NCBI RefSeq assembly: GCF_000182565.1
Contig: NW_015971546.1
Coordinates: 816,614-880,613 of the forward strand
DNA length: 64,000 nt
From: Spizellomyces punctatus DAOM BR117
Taxonomy: Eukaryota; Chytridiomycota; Chytridiomycetes; Spizellomycetales; Spizellomycetaceae
Direction: 5' to 3'
Below the pieces are notes generated by a model. That model ran no database searches and was not told where the DNA came from. It saw only the letters and a list, made by a program, of their open reading frames with translations. This document shows, one piece after another, positions 34,739-45,208 of this stretch (within the stretch, counting starts at the first letter, position 1; the number at the start of each line of letters is the position of its first letter). Position numbers and translations under genes: made by a program.

Positions 34739-36408
34739 CTATGAGATAACCCTTTTGAATCCCCACATTGAACCCGCATCTGAAAAGAATACAATGGAAA
34801 TCAAGAGTTTTGCTATACAAAAAAGGCTCGGGAAAGCATACTTACATATAGCAGCGGTGATACCCTGCAGTAAGAGCTTCATCTCCACAACAAAACCATA
34901 TAGTTGGAATCCCTTTGGCGACCGGTCCAAGTGACATAAAAAGCGATGCACTCTCGCCGCCGTGTCCATCTCTGATGGTGTATCTCTGAAACGACAAAGG
35001 CAGTCGGACAGGAGAATGATTGTACGGCGGACTTCGTCTGTGACACTGGCTAAACTGTATACGACAATAACAAGAGAGAACAAGGACGTTGCAAAGGCGT
35101 GCAAAATCATTGTGGGGACAAGGAATGACGGCAAGTTCCAATTCGAGCTAGTAAACACCTAGAAGAGTGTTTAGGGTTGAATAAAGTACTCGACAAGGTA
35201 TCAAAACAACAGTAAAGGCAGCTAACCAGCAAGATGCCATCGCCCAAATTAATCGCATGGACGATTCCAAAAATTGCAATCGCAAGTGCATTGGCGGCAC
35301 AAAACTTGCGCAACTGAGTATCGGCTTTTCGAAAGTACGTCATAAACTCCTCGACATCTTGCGGGGTCGTCAAAGGCACATCGCGGCGAAGCGTTTGCCA
35401 TTGGTAACAGAGTCCTTTGCACATAATGTAAACCTGCTCAAAGTGCATGAGGAGCTGAGCCATCATGTTAGAGTTGAATTGTAACTCCTTACACGAAAGA
35501 GGAATGCATAGGTTGCTCCATCGTAAACGGTCACACCAACAATGTGCAGGAAAGTATAAAGGAACCTGACGCCGCCATGATGAATGTACTTGTAAATGTC
35601 AGAAGGGCTCCATATCCAGATCATTGGCCAAAGAGCTAAACGGGAATCTTAAATATGTAGCGGCAATGGGTTTCTCAATCAGCAAGGTTACAGTACCTGC
35701 ATTCTCGTCATCTAGCTGGATCCCCACCGGGACATACCATGATATCGTCGTCCCCAAAAACGCACCCAGGAATATTGCTAATTAAAACAACTGATCAGAA
35801 TCATCCCACGGGTTCAAAAGCACATGTGTAGCATTTCCTCATACCAAACACCAATGTTTCCTCATGCCGCCGTACGGGTGCGAGAAGGCCGGATCTTGCT
35901 GCCAAGGTAGAAAGATCATTCGGCTTTTGCCCTCGGGTTAAAAAGTGCAGAACGAGGAGGAATATCGACGTCGTCAGGATATAACTACGCAATAAAAAAA
36001 AACACGAGTTGAAAATAGGTGACGTTTACTGTTTTCCACCTTTTCAAGAACTTACAGCACCAAGGCGAGCTGGCCTAATCCCATCATGCCTTGAACCGTC
36101 ATCAACATTCTAATGTAGGCACCCAACACGACGACCACTAAGCACAAGCAGACCACGTTGACCACTTTTGCGATTTTCCGCATCATAGGCCGACATTCTA
36201 AACATGGGTCCACCCCGAAAAGAAACGCAAGGAAGCGTGCCCCTTTGAACGTCGATAGCGAGACTGCTTGATAGTCTATTGATTCAAGATCCAACATGGA
36301 CCATGTTTTTCTACCCTTGATGTGTGTTCTCCCCAGCGAAAGGGTTTCCGGTGATGCATAGCTCGTCTCTGGATCGCATTCAACGGTTTTAACGATGAGG
36401 AGAGTCAT
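34739..36408 (-). CDS. Seven-transmembrane protein, gustatory-receptor-like candidate (425 aa)
   Basis: Seven exons, 36408-36056, 35984-35845, 35777-35697, 35635-35493, 35433-35227, 35158-34846, 34779-34739; all phases agree and the ORF is 1278 nt. Seven hydrophobic segments follow a cytoplasmic-type N-terminus of about 75 residues: VVNVVCLCLVVVVLGAYIRM, LALVLYILTTSIFLLVLHFL, IFLGAFLGTTISWYVPVG, LYTFLHIVGVTVYDGATYAF, ALAIAIFGIVHAINLG, LHAFATSLFSLVIVVYSLAS and VVEMKLLLQGITAAIYAGSM. The longest loop is between segments 4 and 5 (cytoplasmic, amphipathic helix EFMTYFRKADTQLRKFCAAN). The C-terminus is very short after the last span, and that span ends IYAGSMWGF, close to the insect GR signature TY(h5)QF. 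Length, topology and TM7 fit GR-like proteins described in chytrids; membership is inference. Confidence 0.65.
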
Positions 36409-36520
36409 GGTTGGGTGTCTAGCGCTGGTCCATAGGGCTATTAGTAGTTAACTGGGTTAATGTGCAAGGGTTTTTTCGTTATGGGTCGAGATGCACATCC
36501 GCGATCCGCGGTTTTAAATG

Positions 36521-37247
36521 TTATTTATTTCCTTGCAATAAGCTAGGTTGATTACCCAGCATTCTATTTTTAGGGATTGCCATAAAGTAACATTCATGGA
36601 TATAGAGAAGGGATTGTAATGGTTTGGCAGATCCCTCAAATGCCACAAGTGCGCCCTGCATGGTATTGACGATAATCGTACCAAGGGACCCTAAATGCTC
36701 GAAATGTTTAGGGGTAGCTTTGATTGTCATGCTTAATCCAGTTTCTTTTGAGAAAAACAAATCCCACAATCCTGGATGGTCACCCTGCAAGCGTTTACAA
36801 TTCTAGATGTTTGACAATCAGTTCAAATGCAGACAAGTTAGAGGTCCTTTTTTGAATGGAATCAGAAAAGTGTGAAATGTGTAAGAGCTCACTACCAATG
36901 CACTCCTACACAAAGAGAAAGACTGCGAGCGGGTGTGAACACTCTTGTTCTCTGCACCATGCTTGAGAGACGCGCTATAGTTACAAGAGTGCATCACTTC
37001 AAAAAGTGCAATATGACAAAAAAAGGCGAGCCCATCGCAACGACGCAGCCGGACAGACCCCAATGTACGGTGGGTATGGGCGGTCTGCGCGGATGAAGAA
37101 GCAAGCCCACTCTAATGTCCGCAGCGGGACACAACCAGTAATGGTCGGTGGACATGAGCCTTCTGTTCAAAAAGGCGATGGCAGATGGTTAGAGGAAGAA
37201 GCCCAAAGGAAGAACACACCTAGAATGTTGGTTGTCTTGGTTGCCAT
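36521..37247 (-). CDS. Possible small gene, two or more exons, unassigned
   Basis: The terminal exon 36790-36521 has an acceptor (CTTGCAG) and reads LWDLFFSKETGLSMTIKATP, then LGTIIVNTMQGALVAFEGSA and ECYFMAIPKNRML before a TAA. Its beta-strand-like alternation looks genuinely coding. Upstream candidates are a segment near 36985-36920 (MVQRTRVFTPARSLSL) and an ATG at 37247 opening MATKTTNIL with a donor straight after. I could not join them uniquely. CACGTGAT at 37300-37307 lies about 55 bp beyond that ATG on the proper side for a promoter. Function unknown. Confidence 0.3.
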
Positions 37248-37299
37248 GACAACAAGAGCACAATTTAGCCATGAAAGGCAATTTGACTACGCATTGTAG

Positions 37300-37307
37300 C
37301 ACGTGAT
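37300..37307 (+). promoter_or_regulatory. CACGTGAT element near a possible minus-strand start
   Basis: About 55 bp upstream (minus-strand sense) of the ATG at 37247 of the uncertain small gene; it may instead act on the plus-strand nucleoporin gene 460 bp away. Confidence 0.3.
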
Positions 37308-37765
37308 CTGTCAGTTGGGAAATGGCCCCCATGGAACCCACTTTGCTTGCTTTGCTGGAAGGCTTTCCATCATCGGTCTCACCCCATCTTGTGCTCATTT
37401 CGCCTTAACGGCCTGCCTGCATCGCCCTCTATACGACTCTACAGGACAGTCACTATTGCTCTGTCCTTTTATCTCCACGTCATTCCGGTTTCCTAGTGGG
37501 ACGGATCTGGAATCATCGACGTTGTGGGGCGCGTTGCCACTTTGGAGGCAGCGATTGGACTAAACGTTTAAACGTAAGTACAGTGTGAAATGTAAAAAGA
37601 GTCTGTGGATGAATTGTGGAAAGGGATGTGATAAGGCGGATCGAGTGCATGCGTTGTGAAATGAAAGTTTTCAAGTTGGTCCATGGGCAATGGGAGATCT
37701 GATTCAGATTGGAAACTGAACTCCCTTCTTACTGACAAAAAGAATCCAGGCGATCCGACGTTGGA

Positions 37766-40700
37766 ATGTTTAGCGGCTACGGCTCGTCTGGCTTTGGCCA
37801 GCAGCAGCAGCGTCCTGCTAGCACCGGATTTGGCGGAAGTAGCTTTGGTCAACCTCAACAGCAATCAACTTTTGGCGGTACGTGATCGATGTGACCTGGA
37901 AATTTAGTGCGAATCTCTCATTGCTATGGCTTCTTAGGTTTTGGGCAGCAGCAGCCACAGCAGCAGCAACCAACACAACAGCCAAGCACATTCGGCGGTG
38001 CGACTGGTGGATTTGGCCAGACCAGTACGTTTGGTGGAACTCCAGGTTTGTATGCATTGTGTGTATTGATATCATTATATCTAATGATTGTTGCTTCCAG
38101 GTGGTGCATTTGGCGGAGGTACCACTCCCGGGGGTGCATTTGGAAGCACTGGTTTCGGCAGTAGCGCTGGTACTTCTTCATCAGGTTTCGGCAGCACGTC
38201 AACGGCACCGACTGGTGGATTTGGCGGCTTTGGTACTGGTAAGTCCGAGTTGATGATTAGGCTGCAAGAGACTCGAAACATCAAACATGTCCCACCCTTC
38301 ATGTGATACAGCGAGTGCTGCTCCAGCTACTGGCGGATTCGGCGCAACCTCTGGAGCAGGTGCCTTTGGACAGAAACCTAGTACTGGGTTCGGCAGCTTT
38401 GGAGGGGCTACCCAACCAACGCCGAGTGGATTTGGCGCGAGCACCACAGGTTTTGGCGGAGCGGCCACAAGCGGTTTTGGAAGCACTGCTGCCCCCACTG
38501 GTGGTCTCTATGGAGCGACTGCTGGAGCCACGAATGAGCAAGCCAATAATGGGACGGGTAACCCGCCCTTCAGCGCCCCGGCTGAGAAGGAAGGAAACCT
38601 GGGGGCGGCCGTGAACCTTCATAACATTAGTGCCATGCCCGCCTACAAGCACTGGTCTACCGATGTAAGTGAGGTATCAGTTTGCACTTTACCGAATGCG
38701 GTTCTAAGATATCTTAATCCACAGGAACTCCGATTCCAAGATTATCAAATGGGGAAACGGTTTGCTGGAACTGGTGCGGCTGCTCCAACGGGCGGGTTCG
38801 GTAGTGGATTTGGTACGTCCACTAGTACGCTCGGGCAGACTACGCAAGGCGGAGCCTTTGGCACGACTACTTCTGCCCCTTCCGGTGGGCTTTGGTCTGG
38901 TGGTGGTGGATTTGGGACCCAACAACAGCCGGCTTCGACCGGGACCGGATTCTCAACATTCGGAGCGACAGGTGTGTGTTTGCAGAGACTTGGTCGTTAC
39001 TGTCGAAAACGGCTGATTATGTCATCTTCCAGGTGGATTCGGACAAACCCCAGCGGCATCTGCTCCCGCCGGCTTTGGACAAACAACTACAGCAGCAACC
39101 GGATTTGGACAAACCCAGCCAGCCACAGGGGGTTTTGGGGGCTTCGGACAAACGCAGCAACAAAAGCCAGCAGGATTCGGGCTCGGTACGTATTGCCTAT
39201 CTCATGTTTACTATCACTTATATGGCGAGCGAGTGACGTATCAAATCTTTAGGTACCGCAACCTCCGGCTTCGGGACCGGTACATCCACATTTGGACAAA
39301 CGGCCCCGTCAACCACGGGTGCCTTTGGAACTGCTGGCACTACCACCACTGGGTTCGGCCAAGGGTTAGGTACGAGCGCTGCTCCTGCTACAGGCTTTGG
39401 TCAAACGGCGACTGCCGGCGGGTTTAGTGGACTGGGAACAACCTCAACTGCAGCTAGCGCTTGGGGACAGAAACCTGGTAAGTCAAGAAGACTGCCTATG
39501 TTGAATACTAGTGTTTACCGCTCGCCATTTACAGCTACCACAGGATTTGGCGGTCTTGGCCAGCCAGCCGCTACCACAGCGGCTTCATTATGGAGTTCAA
39601 CACCTGCTGCCTCAACAGGCGCTTCTCTGTGGGGAACATCAACTGCCGCAACGCCAAGCTTGTTCGGACAGCAGGCTCAGGCGCAACCGGCAACAGGCGG
39701 CCTTTGGGGTAATACGGGAGCCACGGGCTTTGCGACTGGCTTAGGAGGCCAGCCAAGCGGAGGTCTTTTCGGGTCGGCTCAGCCATCTACAGGTAGGGAG
39801 AGGGAGATTTGTGGGCAGATGTCTGGGGTTGCAAATTTGACTTACTGTTCGCCCATAGGTCTTGGGCTAGGTGCCAGCCAACCTCAAGTCGCTCAGACTG
39901 GAGCCTCGTGGTTCGGCCAACCGGCCACTTCAGCTGGAACAACATCACTGTTCGGAAATTCACAGATTGGCGGGGGCCTGGGTCTTGCCGCTCCCGCAGG
40001 CGGATCGCTCTTTGGTGGAGCTGTTACAACCGCGCCGATGGGATTCAGTGGAACACTTTCCTCAATGCCGGGTCAACCTACTTTAAGTGCTAGCATTGAT
40101 AAGAACCCTTATGGAGTGAGCCAAATCTTTGAACCCTCTACAAAGAAGCCAGAACCTACGCTGCTACCTCTCCCGGAAAAGAAGAAGCCGCCAATGACAC
40201 CATATGCGAAGGTGTCGGCTCGCGAAGCATCCAAGATTAAGCTTCGAGGTTTTGGACCATCGCCGCTTACAAAGTCGCCTATAATCAACGGTGCTACTCG
40301 ATATGAATCGGCGATTGGAACGCCGAAGGACGACGCAACTCTGGGTTTGGATACCCGTTTCACACCCCGCAAGAGTGTACGGCGACTGATTATTGAAGAT
40401 GAACCTGCCGAGACAAATGGAACGGCCACAACACCGGTTAGCAAAGGAAGGAGCACAACCAAGAAGACGGTCACGTTTGATCCGCGCCTGGAAAGGACTG
40501 CTGCTCGTCAGCTGACTAAAGAGTTTGCCGAGGCCCAGGAGGAGTACGGCGGAGAGAGTCCTGTACCGGGAACGCCGCCTTCGGCGCGTACGTTAAGCAG
40601 CGCCTCGTCGAGCGTGCGAAGTGGCAGCCTCTTGAGTAGTCCCGGTTCACCAGGGACACCGACACCTACTGGCCGAACCTTGTCTGCTGTTTCGCCACCA

Positions 40701-43700
40701 TCGGCGCCATCTACTCCGGGTAGTGAAGGTGTCAGAAGATCGGCATCTCCAGCTAGCACTCCTGGAAGTCCCGCACGGGGTTCTGACTACCAATTGGAAC
40801 CACCGATAAGTCAGCTGCTTCTAAAGAGCGATGAGGAGCTCAAAGCCTTGGAGAATTTCAAAATATCTCTACCCGGTATTGGCTACGTCAGGTGGCTGGA
40901 ACCTGTTAATCTCCTTGAAGCCTCTCCGACCAAAAACCGTGAAGGTCTTGGCCAGATTGCTGGCACAATTGTCACATTTCAACCAAAGTTGATTACCGTA
41001 TATCCTGATGACGCAACTAAGCCGCCGGTGGGGCATGGATTGAATGTTCGCGCAGAAGTTGCGTTAGAAAAATGCTGGGCTGTTGATAAAACGACTAGAG
41101 AGTTCATTTTGGATGTAACTGATCCCCGACACGATCGACTTCTTAAAAAGCTCGAAAACATGCCCGAAACTGTTTTCATTGGTTTCCATAATGAAACTGG
41201 GACGTGGAAGTTCCAGGTGGAACATTTCAGTCGGTACGGATTGTTGGATGATGACGAGGAAGCGCCGCCACAGCCACCATCGCAGCAAAAACGGCCACAA
41301 ACTGATCAGCAAAGTCCGTTTTTTCAGGACGCCCAGGTTGGCACACAAGGAGCGGGTCAACCCAATCTGGGCGATACTAGTGCAGACTCGGCGTTAGAGG
41401 ACTCGATGATTCATATTAAGCGTCGTCCTCTTGTCCGGAAGCGACAAATTGTTGACCTGGCTAAAGAGTGGGAAGAAAATGTAAGCGAAGATTCTGAACA
41501 GGAAGAGGAGATACTAGAAGAAGAGGCAGAGGAAGAGAGTGATGATGAACCAATGGGAGTCTCCATGATTTATAGTCCGTCAAAACATCAACTGCCAGTC
41601 TCAACGAGTCCGACGATCGAAGAACCTGCATCCCCTCCCCTCACTCCGCGCGAAAAGAGATCATTTCGAGAAATGGAAACGGCTCACAGTGTGCAGAGAA
41701 TGAAGGCATCGCTGTTTGGACCGACAACCAGCTCGCCTAATCCGACGGCTAAAAAAGCGACACCTAGAAAAGCTGTTCAGTTCAAGGTACCGGATGTATC
41801 AATAGGCGGTGATTCCAGCTTTAGCGAGTCACAAGTAGACTGGTCCCTTTCCGTATCTTATACTCCACGAACGGGAGACAAACGCTCTCATCTTGATATT
41901 CCGACGCAAAAGGGATCTGAGGAGGTTGCGCGTCCTCGCCGTGGGTTTGGACTGTTGGACGAACTGGAAAACGCAGGAGCTGTGCAAACATCGATGCAAG
42001 TAGACGTGGATGCGCAAGTTTCGCCTCCTGTGTCGCCAAAGAAGTACTTTAAAACGGACGCAAAGACTCTTCCGCCGCTGGAAAAGAGCGTGATGTTTGG
42101 GCAAGATAAGCAAATCGTTGACGCGGGACTGATGATGGGGAGGAGTTTCCGAGTTGGATGGGGTCCTGGAGGGACATTTCTTTCAGTGGGTGGAGCTGTC
42201 GGCGGCATCAAATCCTTTTCAAACATATCCATACAAGCTGTCAAAGTGTTTGGTAGCACGGATGAGAAGACAATATCGATTGAGCGCAAGCGGCACGAAA
42301 AGACTTTGGAAAAGGCTTTAAATTACTCCACTACTGTGCGAACGGCTGTTGGATTGGACACTAGATGGGAGTATCAGATCCTTGATGAAGAAGAGAAAGA
42401 TGATACATCTACTGGAGTTTCATCAGTACCCAAAGCCGTTTGGAAGCCAGATTTTCACTTTGTTCCTTTTGTTGACGCCATGGTGGAGGGTAATGACTGG
42501 CCACGCCTTCGTCACGGTGAAGATCAAGTCTTGTTTGAAGAACAAGAGGCCCAAGTGTGGAAGCTTGCCAACGCTTTGTGGGATCCACTAAATCACTCGA
42601 ATGCGCCACAGTCGCAGTCACAGCTTTTGGAAAACGGATTAAGGCGCGAGATGATCAGCCGGTGGCTAAAAGAAGCCGTTATGAAAGAGACTAGTCGTGG
42701 GGCACAGTCAACGCATGGTGCTCGCAAGATATTTATACTACTCGCTGGTCGTCAAATGGATAAAGCTATCATGGCTGCCATAGAGAACAAGGATTTAAGA
42801 CTCGCCAGTATCCTGAGCCAACTTGGTGGACCCGGGAATCGAGTCTTGGCGTTGCGTCGAAATGCTCACTCTCGGGACCAAGGCACCGGTGGACATGGCA
42901 TACCCGGTCGATATGGAACGGACGAGGTTGTGGCTGAGATGTTAGTTAAACAATTGGACATTTGGGAAGCAGCCGAAGGGAAAGGTGGCAGTGGAATTGA
43001 TGGCGAATACATGAATGTTTGGAAATTGGCGGCGGGCAACCTCGCGACCTGGGGATTAGAAATATTTGAGCTTGTTCAAGATTGGAAACGGACGTTTGGG
43101 CTATTCTTTTGGTACGGTGGGTCAGCTGCATCGAGTCTCAACGAGGCTCTTGAACAATATGAACAAGGCTTTGAAGCTTCGAATGATGTAAGGCCGCCAC
43201 TGCCAGCGTACCTCGAGGCCACTCAGGATAAAGTCACTGGAGACCGGCCCAAGGATGTTTGCTTTCATCTCCTTAAACTCTTTACGGAGCGGGATTATCT
43301 CCTTGAAACCGCCCTTGACCCCAAAAGTATTTCACCGAACCAGCTTGACTATCGGGTCAGTTGGTTAATCTGGAATATATTGGCAAAGGTGAAAAAGGTG
43401 CGGAGTTCCGCGGATTCGAAACTGGAGTCTGTTGTCATTCGCGAGGCTTTCCCTGATGGCACAACCATGGAAGATGTTACCCAAGTCGAGGCACGCTCAG
43501 TATCCACCGAGGATCGTTTGACGAGGGACTTGATGTGGCAGTTAGAAACGTTGGGCTTGTGGAAGTGGAGTATTTATGTTGCCCTTTTCTTTAGTCGGAT
43601 AGAGGAACGGGAAAGAGCGATTCGAGAGTGTTTGGCTAGGTGGTATCCTCTGGCGGATAATAGCGGGAGCTGGATGGGTAATTCGGCGGTACTAGATGCG

Positions 43701-44728
43701 ACGGAGGTGGACATGATATGTGATACTGAGGAGAGTGAGGATTGGAAATTTCTGGTCGAGACGCTCAAGGTGCCCAAGGAGTGGATTCATGAGGCTAGGG
43801 TACATTTCAAATTCTTTGCAATTTCTGATAATTGTTTTTGAAACTAACCTTGATTGCTTGTTTCTATTGTGGATAGGCCATGCGTGCCAAGTATGAGGGA
43901 AATGTGGTGCAAGAAGCGATTAGTCTGATTGATGCAAAAGAGTATATTGTTGCACATCGGCTGATTGTCAGTAAGATTGCCCCTGAGAGGATCGTCAATG
44001 GTAAATATCACACAATTGGCATGTTCGTCCCTCGTTACGGTGCTAACACTGTTGACGCGCCTTGTATAGAGGAATACGATGACCTCAAGACACTGCTTGC
44101 GCACATTCCACCAGATGCAATCGAGACGAGAAGTTGGGAGCGCGGCGGCAAACTCTTTATGGACTACATTGAGCTGATGGAACAAGTACCAGAAGTCATC
44201 AGCAAAGCACGAGAGTATTCAGTTGGCTATTCCCTCTGCAGCAGTCTTTTCTCCCGATCCGTCCATGCAGCATCCAGTGCTATTGACACTTCTGAACGAC
44301 ATCGGCGTGCAGCACAGGATGATTTGTCCTCTATTTGGATGCCCAAGATAACTCAAACGCTAGAACAGATTGCCGATGTGCGAACATTTGCCACTCCAAT
44401 CGGGTTGGATCGATACGGGTCGTCGTCTTCTTCTCGAGAGGGTGTTGCAAGTCGGGTGTGTCGAACCGAGATGGCGACACGACTTGTCACGTTATGGGCG
44501 GATATTGAAATAGTTGTTGGGGGTTTGGAGGGTGGCAAGATTGAGGTACGTATTTTTGAGGTGCTTTTCCTGGCGATGCTGTGCACAGGTAGCTGACTTG
44601 CACTCCTTTACTTGTAGCCTATCAGTGGAGAACTCTTGGCAACTCTACCTATCCCTACGGGAAGTCGCATGATCATGTTACATCGGGTTGCGGCGGGTTG
44701 GTTTGAACAAATTGGTGTGGATGCATGA
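37766..44728 (+). CDS. NUP145: NUP98-NUP96 nucleoporin precursor (2081 aa)
   Basis: Twelve exons, 37766-37877, 37938-38045, 38101-38238, 38312-38664, 38725-38971, 39033-39185, 39253-39477, 39535-39792, 39859-43799, 43877-44000, 44070-44545, 44618-44728; phases agree (6246 nt). The N-terminal part is FG/GFG-repeat rich and starts MFSGYGSSGFGQQQQ. It is interrupted by a GLEBS-like Gle2/RAE1-binding motif (NISAMPAYKHWSTDELRFQD plus Y). The autoproteolytic domain reads ITVYPDDATKPPVGHGLNVR and ends with the self-cleavage site HFSRYGL, so processing into a NUP98-like half and a NUP96-like half is expected. An acidic linker is followed by VGWGPGGTFLSVGG and the helical NUP96 domain. Role: permeability barrier and Y-complex scaffold of the nuclear pore. 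Confidence 0.95.
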
Positions 44729-45208
44729 GGGATTTTTTTGGAGGCACAGTGTGAGATATTGGATGTAATGGAAATACACAGATACTGTTTTTTTTTTTTT
44801 TTCTTGATCCTATTTTCTATTTTTTATCTGCTTTATAAGTTGAGGAACGTTGGAGTTTTCAAGGAGCATGAGCTTTTTTGCTGTGCTGTATTGCTCCTTG
44901 AAAATCGAAGAAAAAAAGAATCCAAAGCTGATCGGTTGCTGGGTATTATTTAATGTGCCGCGATCGAGATGAACGCGAGAAACTCGGTGGTTACGTCACA
45001 AGGACGTGGCGCATGCCCGACGTCGATATGATGCGCATTTCAACGAAGATGTTTTTACGACAAAGGTTTTTAAAAACGCTGTTGGAAAAGTCTCGGGACT
45101 GGAAGTGATTCCAGAATATCATTTTTTTGAAATTATAGTAAAGACATTTGCAGGGAGCTCTCGAGTTGCCATTTTCACGTATTGTTTAGAGCATTGGATA
45201 GCGGAGAC

